The notes below the pieces were generated by a model. That model saw only the letters and a program-made list of their open reading frames with translations, was not told where the DNA came from and did no database searches. Made by a program: the position numbers and the translations under genes. This document shows, in pieces, positions 35,370-44,622 of a DNA stretch of 64,000 bases. This DNA comes from Polaribacter sp. Its GTDB lineage: Bacteria > Bacteroidota > Bacteroidia > Flavobacteriales > Flavobacteriaceae. The stretch spans positions 1-64,000 of the forward strand of contig DYMN01000003.1 of NCBI GenBank assembly GCA_020740485.1. Reading direction: 5' to 3'. Numbering within the stretch: the stretch's first letter is position 1; every line of letters begins with the position of its first letter.

Positions 35370-36875
35370 ATGAGTAATTTAGTTCAAAGACCACAACTTA
35401 AAGAAAGGTATGATAATTATATCAACGGAAAATGGACTGCACCTTCAACAGGACAATACTTTGAAGTGCTTTCGCCGATAGATGCTAAATTAATGTCTAA
35501 AGCGGCACATTCTACTAAATTAGATATTGAAATGGCTGTGAATGCTGCAGTTGAATCTTTCAAATCATTTAGTCAAACATCGGCTACTGAGCGTAGTATT
35601 ATGTTGAATAAAATTGCAGACCGAATTGAAGAAAATTTAGCACATATAGCAGCTGTTGAAACGTTGGATAATGGAAAAGCAATTCGTGAAACGATGGCGG
35701 CAGATATTCCATTAGCAATTGACCACTTTAGATATTTTGCGAGTGTCATTCGTGCAGAAGAAGGTTCAATTACCGAGTTAGATAAAGATACCGTTTCTAT
35801 TATTGTACACGAGCCTATTGGAGTGATTGCACAAATTATTCCTTGGAATTTCCCTATTTTAATGGCTGTTTGGAAATTAGCACCTGCATTGGCAGCAGGT
35901 AATTGTGTGGTATTGAAACCCGCAGAAAGCACGCCAATTTCAATTATGGTATTGATGGAAATTATAGGCGATTTAATCCCAGCAGGTGTTGTAAATATAG
36001 TAAATGGTTTTGGTGCTGAATTAGGAAGAGCATTAGTTACCAACCCTAGAGTGGCTAAAGCGGCCTTTACAGGTTCAACAGCAACGGGTAGATTGGTGAT
36101 GCAATATGCTACTGAAAATATTATTCCAGTTACATTAGAACTAGGTGGAAAATCACCTAATATATTCTTCCCATCAGTTATGGATGCTGATGATGAATTT
36201 TTAGATAAAGCGTTGGAAGGTGCTGTTCTTTTTGCTCTAAATCAGGGTGAAGTTTGTACATGTCCTTCTAGACTTTTAATCCATGAGTCGATTTATGATC
36301 AATTTATTGAAAAAGTTTTGGCAAGAGTACAGGCTATTAAAACAGGTAATCCATTAGACTCTACTGTGATGATGGGTGCTCTAGCTTCTCAAGTTCAAAA
36401 AGATAAAATTCTGTCATATATAAAATTAGGTAAAGAGGAAGGTGCTGAATTATTATGTGGTGGTGATGTGAATCATTTAGATGGTGACTTAGAAGGTGGT
36501 TATTATATTCAGCCTACATTGTTCAAAGGACATAATAAAATGCGTATTTTCCAAGAGGAAATTTTTGGACCTGTATTGGCTGTAACTACTTTTAAAACGA
36601 CTGAAGAAGCTATCGAAATTGCAAACGATACCTTGTATGGTTTAGGTGCAGGAGTATGGACGCGTGACGCACACGAAATATACCAAGTTCCAAGAGCTAT
36701 AAAAGCTGGTAGAGTATGGGTAAATCAATATCATGCTTATCCTGCAGGAGCACCATTTGGTGGGTATAAACAATCAGGTATTGGTAGAGAAAATCATAAA
36801 ATGATGTTGGATCATTACCGTCAAACAAAGAACATGCTGATTTCTTACAATAAAAATAAATTAGGCTTCTTTTAG
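35370..36875 (+). CDS. Aldehyde dehydrogenase, ExaC/AcoD-like
   Basis: 501 residues. Oxidises an aldehyde (acetaldehyde is the usual substrate of this branch) to the acid with NAD+. General base Glu259 in LELGGKSPN, catalytic Cys296 in [11 protein letters not shown] (the GEVCTCPSR form typical of the ExaC/AldB group), Asn160 in PWNFP, NAD-binding KPAEST and GSTATG. Downstream DUF779 gene (171 bp away, behind a terminator) and a convergent AraC-type regulator complete a module. Three direct repeats precede it. Substrate is inferred from family only. Confidence 0.94.
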   Translation: MSNLVQRPQLKERYDNYINGKWTAPSTGQYFEVLSPIDAKLMSKAAHSTKLDIEMAVNAAVESFKSFSQTSATERSIMLNKIADRIEENLAHIAAVETLDNGKAIRETMAADIPLAIDHFRYFASVIRAEEGSITELDKDTVSIIVHEPIGVIAQIIPWNFPILMAVWKLAPALAAGNCVVLKPAESTPISIMVLMEIIGDLIPAGVVNIVNGFGAELGRALVTNPRVAKAAFTGSTATGRLVMQYATENIIPVTLELGGKSPNIFFPSVMDADDEFLDKALEGAVLFALNQGEVCTCPSRLLIHESIYDQFIEKVLARVQAIKTGNPLDSTVMMGALASQVQKDKILSYIKLGKEEGAELLCGGDVNHLDGDLEGGYYIQPTLFKGHNKMRIFQEEIFGPVLAVTTFKTTEEAIEIANDTLYGLGAGVWTRDAHEIYQVPRAIKAGRVWVNQYHAYPAGAPFGGYKQSGIGRENHKMMLDHYRQTKNMLISYNKNKLGFF

Positions 36876-36888
36876 TAGATTATTAGCG

Positions 36889-36917
36889 AACCCAGTGTAA
36901 TGCTGGGTTTGTTTTTA
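36889..36917 (+). terminator. Terminator after the aldehyde dehydrogenase gene
   Basis: AACCCAG pairs with CTGGGTT (36889-36909) followed by TGTTTTT. The DUF779 gene lies beyond it, so it either has its own promoter or depends on read-through. Confidence 0.8.
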
Positions 36918-37046
36918 TAAACAATTAAATCTTATGTTGACTTAAATTTTAAAAACCTATAAGTCATATAACCTTAGATCAAGTTTTGTGCATTTATTTT
37001 TAAGAGCATTTAAGAAAGATGTTAAGGTGATAAAACAATCCAAAAT

Positions 37047-37427
37047 ATGGAAAAAATAAAACGTTTAGAAGCTACCGAAAAAGCAATGGAACTAATCAAA
37101 ATGTTATCTGAAAAGTTTGGTGATTTGATGTTTTACCAAGCGGGGGGTTGTTGTGAGGGAACACAACCGCAATGTTTTGAAAAAGGTGGATTTTATTTAA
37201 GGTTTGGTGATGTTTGCATTGGAACCATTCAAGGGTTTGAATTTTGGCTGGATAAAGATTTGTTTGAATATTGGAAATACGCTCATTTTACCTTAGATGT
37301 CACCGATGGTATTGGAGCTGGTGGATTTTCATTAGAGACGCCTTACGGAAAAACATTTAAAGTAAATTACCGATTATTTACTGATGAAGAAGCAGCTAAT
37401 TTAGTAGCGGTGGTGTTGAATGAATAA
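37047..37427 (+). CDS. DUF779 domain-containing protein
   Basis: 126 residues of the DUF779 family. The invariant cysteine motif is present: FYQAGGCCEGTQPQCFEKGGF (Cys35, Cys36, Cys43), with a small beta-sandwich-like body (CIGTIQGFEFWLDKDLFEYWKYAHFTLDVTDGIGAGGFSLETPYGKTFKVNYRLF). DUF779 proteins are found next to acetaldehyde dehydrogenases, as here; their role is unknown. The paired cysteines might bind metal or react with aldehydes, but that is a guess. It converges on the araC-type gene, stop codons 26 bp apart. Confidence 0.92.
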   Translation: MEKIKRLEATEKAMELIKMLSEKFGDLMFYQAGGCCEGTQPQCFEKGGFYLRFGDVCIGTIQGFEFWLDKDLFEYWKYAHFTLDVTDGIGAGGFSLETPYGKTFKVNYRLFTDEEAANLVAVVLNE

Positions 37428-37453
37428 TTGGTAATTGAATTACTGTTAATTAT

Positions 37454-38398
37454 CTATTGTTCATTATTTATTATTCGTCCATTAAAATTCATCAACTGGT
37501 ATTGCTTTGGGGTGACGCCTTCGTATTTTTTAAATAATCGGATAAAATAATTGGCGCTTTCAAAACCAGTGGCATAGGATACTTCGGAAATGTGGATATT
37601 GGGATTGCTCAATAATTTCTTAGCGTATTTTATTTTTTCATTCAAAATATATTCGATAGGGCTCATGCCTAATTCTCGCTTAAAATAGCGGTAAAAAGAA
37701 GTAGAACTCATGCATGCTTTATCGCTCAATTTTTTGAGGTTAATATTTTCTCTAATATTACTTTTGATAAATGTAATAGCAGGTGTGATTGGGTTGTTGC
37801 TATCGTTAAATTTTTCACTTTCAAAGCGTTTTGTGTTTTGTATTTGTATGATTCTAATGATTAATTCTTGTAATGTTAAATCGGCAATAGCGTCTTTGGT
37901 AATGGAATTGCCCATGCTCTCTTTAATCAATTTGTTGATGGTGTCGGCAAGTTCTACATTGTTGTAAAAGAAATAGTTTTCGTGGTCTAGATTCCACAGG
38001 TTACTTTTTCTTTCTTTTGGGTATTTTTCGTTTAAAAAATCTATGGTGTTGGTAATAATATTATTATCGATTGTAAGGGCAATACATTGGGTAGGATTGT
38101 CTTTGGAGGCTTCTGGAAAATCAATTTTCATTTCGACATTAGAGGGCACAATTACGGTTTCACCTGGCAAGTACTCAAAACTAGGGTCTTCAAACAAATG
38201 CATTACTTTTTTACCACGTAACATACTGGTTACTACCAAATCGTTAAATTTGAGTGGTACTAAATCTGATTTTTGATAGGTTTCAAAAATATTGAGTTCG
38301 CAATGGTTTAACGAGAATATGGTGCGGTTTTCCACTAATGTTTTTAACGACTTTTCGTAGGTGAGTGCAGGTGTATGTAATAATGTTTTACTTGACAT
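37454..38398 (-). CDS. AraC-family transcriptional regulator
   Basis: 314 residues. N-terminal AraC-ligand-type cupin-like domain (about 1-180) and a C-terminal double helix-turn-helix: NLKKLSDKACMSSTSFYRYFKRELGMSPIEYILNEKIKYAKKLLSNPNIHISEVSYATGFESANYFIRLFKKYEGVTPKQY. It converges on the DUF779 gene and its leader contains a copy of the direct repeat found before the aldehyde dehydrogenase gene. The parsimonious reading is that it activates that gene in response to an aldehyde or alcohol and controls itself; the ligand is not known. Confidence 0.92.
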   Translation of the reverse strand: MSSKTLLHTPALTYEKSLKTLVENRTIFSLNHCELNIFETYQKSDLVPLKFNDLVVTSMLRGKKVMHLFEDPSFEYLPGETVIVPSNVEMKIDFPEASKDNPTQCIALTIDNNIITNTIDFLNEKYPKERKSNLWNLDHENYFFYNNVELADTINKLIKESMGNSITKDAIADLTLQELIIRIIQIQNTKRFESEKFNDSNNPITPAITFIKSNIRENINLKKLSDKACMSSTSFYRYFKRELGMSPIEYILNEKIKYAKKLLSNPNIHISEVSYATGFESANYFIRLFKKYEGVTPKQYQLMNFNGRIINNEQ

Positions 38399-38931
38399 TA
38401 CTGTAGTGTACTATTAAATGTGTTAGCCCAACAACTAGTTCTTTATCCTAAATCTCATTCAAATATAATTAATTTCTTTCACCATTAACCGACAAATCAA
38501 AAAAAATACGCAAAAAAGTTTTTTAACCCTTGCATTTACAAGAGTTTTATGTTGATTTAAAAAACCTACCCCCTTTCTATTTGTAGTAAATATTTTTTTA
38601 GTAGAAGTCATAATTAACGTAATTACATAGCGAACTAAATGAAGTGAAACTTGTTTAGATAAGGCAGTTTTTGCATTTCATAATCAAACTTGAATTTTTT
38701 TTTAGTACCCACTTTACTTTCAATTCGTGAAAATTATCTATTTTTGCAATCATTTTACGAATTATTTATTTTAGATTACTAAATTGTGATTTAAGTTTAG
38801 GTAGGTTCTAATCTCCATGATTATCGAGATAGTTTTTTTATAAAAGATTTTTTTTCTACCCTACATTTTCTAACTAGTTTTTATCAAAAAATCACAAGTG
38901 CAGCATTTGACTTTAAACTTTAACCTTTACT
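38399..38931. other. 533-bp spacer between AraC-type gene and aminotransferase gene
   Basis: No gene seen. It holds the AraC leader element and -7 box, a TATTTTTG box (38739-38746) about 190 bp before the aminotransferase ATG, and a weak stem ATCTCcATgattATcGAGAT (38811-38830) followed by seven T (38833-38839), which could be an attenuator in the leader. A phrase ACTTTAAACTTTAA (38910-38923) also occurs at 33180. Confidence 0.45.
38407..38425 (+). promoter_or_regulatory. Operator-like copy of the aldehyde dehydrogenase repeat in the araC leader
   Basis: TGTACTATTAAATGTGTTA resembles TGTGCTATTAAATGTATAA (35287) and starts 9 bp upstream of the regulator start codon. The predicted -7 box TATATTTG for the regulator (minus strand 38460-38467) lies further out, so the element lies in the transcribed leader, which fits repression more than activation. 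Confidence 0.6.
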
Positions 38932-40122
38932 ATGCAACATTTGCTTTCACGACGCATTAACAATCTTCCACTTTCTGAAACATTGGCTATGTCTGCCAGG
39001 GCACGCCAGCTCAGAGCGGAAGGCAAAGATATCATCAATCTTAGCATAGGAGAACCTGATTTTGACCCACCTCAATTTATCAAAGATGCTGCCGTAGAGG
39101 CAATAAATGAAAATTTCAGTTGGTACACGCCTATTGAAGGCTATTTGGAATTGCGCGAAGCGATTTGCAGAAAGCTGTTGAGAGACAACGGACTGAAATA
39201 TGAACCTACGCAAGTAGTAGTATCGACCGGAGCAAAACAATCTTTGGCTAATGCAGCCATGGTATTATTAGACCCGGGAGATGAAGCCATTTTAGCCGCA
39301 CCTTACTGGGTGAGTTATGAAGCGATTATCAATCTGTGCGAAGCGGTTCCGGTGGTCGTCCACAGTGGTATCAAACAAAATTTCAAAATTCTCCCCGAAC
39401 AATTGGAAGCTGCCATTACACCGCAAACCAAGGTGCTGTTTATCAATTCACCCAGCAATCCGAGTGGTGCTATTTATACCAAAGAAGAATACCGTGCTTT
39501 AGCCGATGTATTGGTGAAACATCCCAATATTTTTGTGATTTCCGATGAAATTTATGAACATATTAATTATGATGGAAAACCTTTTAGTTTTGCTGCCTTA
39601 GAAGATATGTATGACCGCACCATTACTGTAAACGGATTATCAAAAGCATTTGCCGTAACAGGATGGCGATTAGGTTACATGGCTGCACCTGAATGGATTG
39701 CTAAAGCCTGTACTAAAATGCAAGGGCAAATTACTTCAGGAGCTAATTGCATTACCCAACGTGCTGCCATTACAGCATTAGAAGCACCGGTTTCGGCTAT
39801 CCAATATATGATTAATGAGTTTAGAGAAAGAAAGGATATTGTTTATAAATTACTTATTGATGTACCGGGATTTAAAACAACCATGCCAAGTGGTGCGTTT
39901 TATTTTCTACCGGATATATCCTATTATTTCGGTAAAACACTTCACGGTCGCACCATTTTAAATGCAACCGATTTTTCCATGCTTTTATTAGAAGTAGCTA
40001 ACGTGGCAACAGTATCAGGAGAAGCATTTGGTGCGCCTAATTGTGTAAGACTTTCTTACGCTACCTCACGGGAATTATTAATTGAAGCAATAGAACGTAT
40101 AAAAAAATGCGTTATGAATTGA
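38932..40122 (+). CDS. Pyridoxal-phosphate-dependent aspartate-type aminotransferase
   Basis: 396 residues, class I/II aminotransferase. The N-terminus (LSRRINNLPLSETLAMSARARQLRAEGKDIINLSIGEPDFDPP) and PLP lysine region (TVNGLSKAFAVTGWRLGYMAAP) are those of aspartate aminotransferase family Ib, with SGAFYFLPDIS and CVRLSYATS near the end. Transfers amino groups between aspartate (or an aromatic amino acid) and 2-oxoglutarate. Its last 11 nt overlap the 3' end of the oppositely oriented phosphate transporter gene. Confidence 0.95.
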   Translation: MQHLLSRRINNLPLSETLAMSARARQLRAEGKDIINLSIGEPDFDPPQFIKDAAVEAINENFSWYTPIEGYLELREAICRKLLRDNGLKYEPTQVVVSTGAKQSLANAAMVLLDPGDEAILAAPYWVSYEAIINLCEAVPVVVHSGIKQNFKILPEQLEAAITPQTKVLFINSPSNPSGAIYTKEEYRALADVLVKHPNIFVISDEIYEHINYDGKPFSFAALEDMYDRTITVNGLSKAFAVTGWRLGYMAAPEWIAKACTKMQGQITSGANCITQRAAITALEAPVSAIQYMINEFRERKDIVYKLLIDVPGFKTTMPSGAFYFLPDISYYFGKTLHGRTILNATDFSMLLLEVANVATVSGEAFGAPNCVRLSYATSRELLIEAIERIKKCVMN

Positions 40123-42361
40123 TGTTTTTCACTCTAAATTGTCCATAGAGCTCTAACATTTTTAAAGTAGCATCTACTAAATCTTTTGATTCTAAAAGTA
40201 TGCTAAAATAAAGGGTAGAATTTTTTGGACTGCTTTCTTCAGTTCTAATGCGATTAACTTGCGAATTGATTAATTTTTCGATATGACGAAAGAGTTGATA
40301 TTTCTCTTCTATTAGTTGATTTAAAACAGCGTAATTTTTATTTTGAAAAATAATTTCAACTTCTTTTAAGAATTTATCTAATTCATTATCAATATTTTTC
40401 AAATCGTCCATTTGATTTTTTTTGAGCTTTTTATGATTGTTATTCACATGCTCAAAAGTCGCAGTTGAAATGTAATTGATAGATTGGCTGATGTCTTGAA
40501 TATATTTTAAAATCAAGATATAAAAATGACTGGCTTCCACAGAATCATTATTCAACGATTTGATATAGTAAAACACGCCATTTTTCAAATCACTTACTTC
40601 TTTGTCTAACACATCAACGTGTTTTTTATTTTTCTTCAACTTATTCAAATCGTGAGCAGCTAAATCATCGCACACATTGCTGTAAAGTTTGTTGACTCTT
40701 TTTACAATTTCTGAAATATGTTCTGAAGTTTCATCTACTACATTAGAGATGTTCCTATTACCTACTATTTGCTTTTCTTGACGCGCTTTTTTCTCTTTAT
40801 AAGAAGTATAAAAAGTGTAATAATTTCGGACTATTAAACCTAAAGCTAAAATAAACAAAACACCGACTGCTGCAAAACCTCCTAAGTGCATCAAGAATAC
40901 CATGATACCGGCAGTAACAAACGCCACGAGTGCAGTCATAAACCAGCCTCCAATCACATTGAGTACCCCTGCAACTCTATAAACGGCACTTTCTAATCCC
41001 CAAGCTCTGTCGGCAAGAGAAGAACCCATAGCGACCATAAAGGTAACGTAAGTAGTAGAAAGGGGTAATTTATGAGCAGTAGCAATAGAAATCAAAACAC
41101 TGGATATCAATAAGTTTACAGATGCACGCACTTGGTCGAAAGCCGGAATTTCTACCGATTTATCGAGTGGGAGTTCAATTGGTTTTTTCTTAAATCGCTG
41201 GTCTATTTTTTCTATTAGTGATTTGGGAATTATTGCCAAATATAGATTGTTCAGGTATTGAGCGCTTCTTACTGCCACCCTTGAAACGTCATTAGGTAGG
41301 AATTTTTCTTCCCCATCATTGTCATTTGCCAAACCTACTTCAGTGTCGGTTACGTGACGCGCTTTTTTTGAAAACCAAAGCGTTAATACCATCACCAATC
41401 CGGCTAAAAACAACAAGCCTGTTTGGGTAGGCACCTTTTGAGCTAATATTCCCATGCTAAATTCATCAGCTTGAATTCCGGATGCACTCCACGCTTGATA
41501 TGAATTTAATGCAGCGATAGGCGCTCCGATAAAGTTGACCAAATCATTGCCGGCGAATGCCAAAGCCAATGAAAAAGTTCCTAAAGCAATGATTATTTTT
41601 AAAAGATTTATTTTGGTGAATTTTGTCAATATAAACCCTATTAGAGTCCATATAATAAAACTACCCCCTATTAAAAGTAATTCATTTTCGGTAACAAAAC
41701 CACTAATATTTTTATAAAAAGGGGTTCCTTTTATTCCGTCTAAAACGATAAAATGAGTAATAGCAGTCAATGCGATACCTCCAAAAACGGCGTGCAAATA
41801 GTTTTTATTCATTTTATAATGAAATGAATAAATCAGCCTAGCAAAATACATGACAAAGGAACCAACTGTAAACGCAATGAAAATGGAAAGAAAAATCCCT
41901 AAAATGATTTCTAAAGCTTTGGCAGAATTGATGTATTTGCCAAGGTCTGATAAGGTTTCAGAATTGCTTGAATAAATTTTAAAAATGGCAGTAATCACCG
42001 CAGCTCCTAACAATTCAAAAACCAATGAAACGGTAGTAGAAGTGGGAAGTCCCAAATTATTAAAAACGTCTAACAGGATGATATCCGTAATCATCACAGC
42101 CATAAAAATGAACATAATTTCATTAAAGTAAAACTCACCGGGCACAAAAATTCCTTTTCGCGCCACTTCCATCATCCCACTTGAAGTAGCAGCCCCAACA
42201 AACACTCCAACGCTGGCAATGATCATTAAAGTTTTAAAAGACAGCGCTTTAGACCCTATCCCTGAGTTTAAAAAATTTACAGCATCATTACTTACTCCAA
42301 CTACTAAATCGATTGCAGCTAATGTTCCAAGTGCAATTAACAATAAAATATATATGTCCAT
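40112..42361 (-). CDS. Inorganic phosphate transporter, PiT family, with long C-terminal domain
   Basis: 749 residues. A PiT-type phosphate:cation symporter with two PiT signature halves: DLVVGVSNDAVNFLNSGIGSKA near the N-terminus and FAGNDLVNFIGAPIAALNSYQ and STTYVTFMVAMGSSLADRAWG later; about 12 helices. The last 200 residues (from about 540) form a charged, alpha-helical cytoplasmic region rich in coiled-coil-like heptads (VKRVNKLYSNVCDDLAAHDLNKLKKNKKHVDVLDKEVSDL), similar to DUF47/PhoU-like partners fused into one chain. Monocistronic with its own promoter. Confidence 0.92.
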   Translation of the reverse strand: MDIYILLLIALGTLAAIDLVVGVSNDAVNFLNSGIGSKALSFKTLMIIASVGVFVGAATSSGMMEVARKGIFVPGEFYFNEIMFIFMAVMITDIILLDVFNNLGLPTSTTVSLVFELLGAAVITAIFKIYSSNSETLSDLGKYINSAKALEIILGIFLSIFIAFTVGSFVMYFARLIYSFHYKMNKNYLHAVFGGIALTAITHFIVLDGIKGTPFYKNISGFVTENELLLIGGSFIIWTLIGFILTKFTKINLLKIIIALGTFSLALAFAGNDLVNFIGAPIAALNSYQAWSASGIQADEFSMGILAQKVPTQTGLLFLAGLVMVLTLWFSKKARHVTDTEVGLANDNDGEEKFLPNDVSRVAVRSAQYLNNLYLAIIPKSLIEKIDQRFKKKPIELPLDKSVEIPAFDQVRASVNLLISSVLISIATAHKLPLSTTYVTFMVAMGSSLADRAWGLESAVYRVAGVLNVIGGWFMTALVAFVTAGIMVFLMHLGGFAAVGVLFILALGLIVRNYYTFYTSYKEKKARQEKQIVGNRNISNVVDETSEHISEIVKRVNKLYSNVCDDLAAHDLNKLKKNKKHVDVLDKEVSDLKNGVFYYIKSLNNDSVEASHFYILILKYIQDISQSINYISTATFEHVNNNHKKLKKNQMDDLKNIDNELDKFLKEVEIIFQNKNYAVLNQLIEEKYQLFRHIEKLINSQVNRIRTEESSPKNSTLYFSILLESKDLVDATLKMLELYGQFRVKNINS

Positions 42362-42383
42362 TTTGAATTATATTGTAATTTTA

Positions 42384-42412
42384 CAAAAATAGAAATTTTA
42401 ATATGAATTCAA
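42384..42412 (-). promoter_or_regulatory. Promoter of the PiT transporter
   Basis: TTG (42410-42412), 18-bp spacer, TATTTTTG (42384-42391) on the minus strand. Confidence 0.65.
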
Positions 42413-42514
42413 TGTTATGCCAATGTTAGTTTTTTATTTAATGTAAAATTTAAGTTCAATCAGTAAATGCAACTTTTGATGTTAAAAAGTAGAAACAATT
42501 TTAATTTAATGTTT

Positions 42515-42522
42515 TAATTTTG
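42515..42522 (+). promoter_or_regulatory. Putative -7 element of the barrel-rsmE-DUF4159 operon
   Basis: TAATTTTG, 34 bp before ATG 42557. No clear -33 TTG at a good distance. Confidence 0.45.
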
Positions 42523-42556
42523 TTTATTTTCGACTTTTATTTTCAATTATATAAAG

Positions 42557-43507
42557 ATGCGAATTACTCCATTTTACTTTATTTTTTTTATAGTACAATT
42601 TCAATTTGCGCAGTACACGGATGTTATTAATTCAAAACGTCCCGGATTTTCTGAAAGTCCTTATAGTATTGGAACAAAAGTATACCAAGTGGAAGGTGGT
42701 GTATTTTACCAGAAATCCAATGAAGCCGGGTGGGAAGCTCTCCAACAATCTATTGGAACGGACTGGTTTCTCAGAGCAGGTCTGTTAAGCGAACGCATGG
42801 AATTCAGTGCCAATTTTAAATTGCAAAACGATGAAATCAGAGAACAACCCTTTCCTGAAAGTTTCAGAAAAATAGGAGGCATCAGTCAATTTACAATTGG
42901 TGCCAAATACATGATCTACAAGCCGACCTATAAAAATCCGGCAGATGAAATCAGGAGTTGGAAAGAAAAGATGAAATTTGATAAAAGTCGGTTGATTCCG
43001 GCTGTGGGGATTTATGCCGGATGGAATACCAATGTTTTGAACGAAAATTACAAATTGCCTTCCATGGGGGTTAAAGCGGCATTGCTTTTACAAAATGATT
43101 TTGACGATTACACCACTTGGGTAAATAATATTTATGCTGACCATATAAATCTTACAGATTACAGAAACTATGGATATATTTCCACTTTGAGCTATGCTAT
43201 GACGGATCGTTTTTTGATGTTTGCCGAACATCAGGGTGCTTTTTATAAAGATTTCAAAGAGTTTAAATTGGGTGGAGGCATGGCTTATTTATTCAATCCC
43301 GACATGCAAGTGGGTGTTAATTTACACTGGGATATGCATACTGACTATTTAAATCTTTACGGTGGAGTAGGATTTTCTTGGCGCTATGATAATCACAAGG
43401 AAAAAGTTAAATTTAAGAAAGAAAAAACAGAAGATAAAAATGAGGGCAGTGGTAAAATACAAACTAAAAAATCGTATAAAAAGAAATTAAAGAAAAAGAA
43501 AAAGTGA
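42557..43507 (+). CDS. Outer-membrane beta-barrel protein (transporter / MetA-pathway-type), lysine-rich tail
   Basis: 316 residues. Signal sequence MRITPFYFIFFIVQFQFAQ, then a beta-barrel body with alternating aromatic strands (YQVEGGVFYQKSNEAGW, GISQFTIGAKYMIYKP, GVNLHWDMHTDYLNLYGGVGFSWRYDN), reminiscent of the outer-membrane 'transporter' family related to phenol_MetA_deg. The last 35 residues are an unusual basic run (KVKFKKEKTEDKNEGSGK...KKSYKKKLKKKKK), possibly periplasmic or surface-exposed. Function unknown. First gene of a run with rsmE and DUF4159 genes. Confidence 0.75.
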   Translation: MRITPFYFIFFIVQFQFAQYTDVINSKRPGFSESPYSIGTKVYQVEGGVFYQKSNEAGWEALQQSIGTDWFLRAGLLSERMEFSANFKLQNDEIREQPFPESFRKIGGISQFTIGAKYMIYKPTYKNPADEIRSWKEKMKFDKSRLIPAVGIYAGWNTNVLNENYKLPSMGVKAALLLQNDFDDYTTWVNNIYADHINLTDYRNYGYISTLSYAMTDRFLMFAEHQGAFYKDFKEFKLGGGMAYLFNPDMQVGVNLHWDMHTDYLNLYGGVGFSWRYDNHKEKVKFKKEKTEDKNEGSGKIQTKKSYKKKLKKKKK

Positions 43508-43509
43508 CG

Positions 43510-43590
43510 GGAGGGAGGTCGGTGGTCAGTGGTCTTTGGACGTTGGTCATTGGTCTTTGGAATTTGATATTTTTAATTTGGAATTTATTA
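43510..43590 (+). repeat. Short repeats GGTCxxTGGTCTTTGGA before rsmE
   Basis: GGTCAGTGGTCTTTGGA and GGTCATTGGTCTTTGGA, then two copies of an ATTTGGAATTT-like phrase. Intergenic; they explain the false N-terminal extension of the track ORF. Confidence 0.6.
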
Positions 43591-43593
43591 ATT

Positions 43594-44301
43594 ATGCAAT
43601 TATTTTATCATCCTGAACTTTCGGAAAGTAGTGAGGAAATTACTTTTGACAATGTTGAAAGTCAGCATATTGTTCGCGTGCTTCGCAAAAAGGAAAATGA
43701 CACTTTGTGGATAACAAATGGTTTAGGAATCCTCTTTAAAGGAAGCATTATTCATGCAAATGATAAAAAATGTAGGGTTAAAATTATTGAAATCTATCCA
43801 CAAAAAAGATTAAGAGATTATCAACTTTGTATTGCCATTGCTCCAACAAAAAACATGGATAGAATGGAATGGTTTGTTGAAAAAGCAACTGAAATTGGCA
43901 TTGATAAAATCATTCCGATTATATCTGAACATTCTGAACGCAAGGTGCTAAAAACCGAAAGATTGGAAAAAATGGCAATCGCAGCCATGAAACAATCCGG
44001 TCAATATTTTCTCCCTGAAATTGCACAACCTATTGATTTTAATCAATTTATAAAAAACAATATTTGTGAGCAAAAATTTATTGCTCATTGTGTGGATAGC
44101 CAAAAAAATAGTTTGAAAACATTAGTTCAAAAAGGAAAAAATGTATTAATTTTGATTGGTCCCGAAGGCGATTTTTCTGAAAGAGAAATCAATTTGACAT
44201 TAAAACATGATTTTCAGCCGATTGAATTAGGAAAAACTCGCTTAAGAACAGAAACTGCGGCTTTGGTGGCTGTACATTCGGTGATATTTGCAAATGAATA
44301 A
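43594..44301 (+). CDS. rsmE: 16S rRNA m3U1498 methyltransferase
   Basis: 235 residues from ATG 43594 (MQLFYHPELSESSEEITFDNVESQHIVRVLR). N-terminal PUA-like domain and a C-terminal SPOUT knot with LIGPEGDFSEREINLTLKHDFQPIELGKTRLRTETAALVAVHS, the RsmE signature. Methylates U1498 at the decoding centre of 16S rRNA. The track's longer ORF starts at a GTG in a GGTCxxTGGTCTTTGGA repeat after the previous gene, and its 30 extra residues are rejected. Confidence 0.94.
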   Translation: MQLFYHPELSESSEEITFDNVESQHIVRVLRKKENDTLWITNGLGILFKGSIIHANDKKCRVKIIEIYPQKRLRDYQLCIAIAPTKNMDRMEWFVEKATEIGIDKIIPIISEHSERKVLKTERLEKMAIAAMKQSGQYFLPEIAQPIDFNQFIKNNICEQKFIAHCVDSQKNSLKTLVQKGKNVLILIGPEGDFSEREINLTLKHDFQPIELGKTRLRTETAALVAVHSVIFANE

Positions 44302-44357
44302 GATATATCGGGTAACATAAATCTGTAATAACTGAAGTCATTAAAAAAAGATAAATT

Positions 44358-44621
44358 ATGGGCTATATGGGATTTGGTTTAAGAAAAGATATTTATACTC
44401 AAAAACCAAGAAAACCTTTTATAAATTTTAAAAAAATCCTTGATATTGAAGTTACTCATTATCATCAAATTCATGAAAATGAGGTTCATAAAATTTTAGA
44501 GGAGGAAAAAGAAAAAATAAGATTAAAAATAATACGTGAAAGAAGAATTGAATTTATTAAAATTTCAATTGTCAGCATAGTAATAATTTTATTTATTTAT
44601 CTATTATACAATCTATTATAA
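44358..44621 (+). CDS. Small single-helix membrane protein, unknown
   Basis: 87 residues: conserved-looking basic N-terminus MGYMGFGLRKDIYTQKPRKPF, a helical charged middle (HENEVHKILEEEKEKIRLKIIRERR, coiled-coil-like) and one C-terminal helix IEFIKISIVSIVIILFIYLLYNLL. It begins 56 bp after rsmE and ends 1 bp before the DUF4159 gene, so it is part of the operon. I know of no function. Confidence 0.7.
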   Translation: MGYMGFGLRKDIYTQKPRKPFINFKKILDIEVTHYHQIHENEVHKILEEEKEKIRLKIIRERRIEFIKISIVSIVIILFIYLLYNLL

Positions 44622-44622
44622 A

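Noticed and set aside
35573-36043. 156-aa minus ORF inside the aldehyde dehydrogenase gene
   Set aside because: Antisense shadow of a well-supported coding frame.
38811-38839. Intrinsic terminator before the aminotransferase gene
   Set aside because: The stem is short and mismatched; left as a weak attenuator note.
43504-43593. N-terminal extension of rsmE
   Set aside because: It translates GGTCxxTGGTCTTTGGA repeats; the RsmE family starts at MQLFYHPEL.
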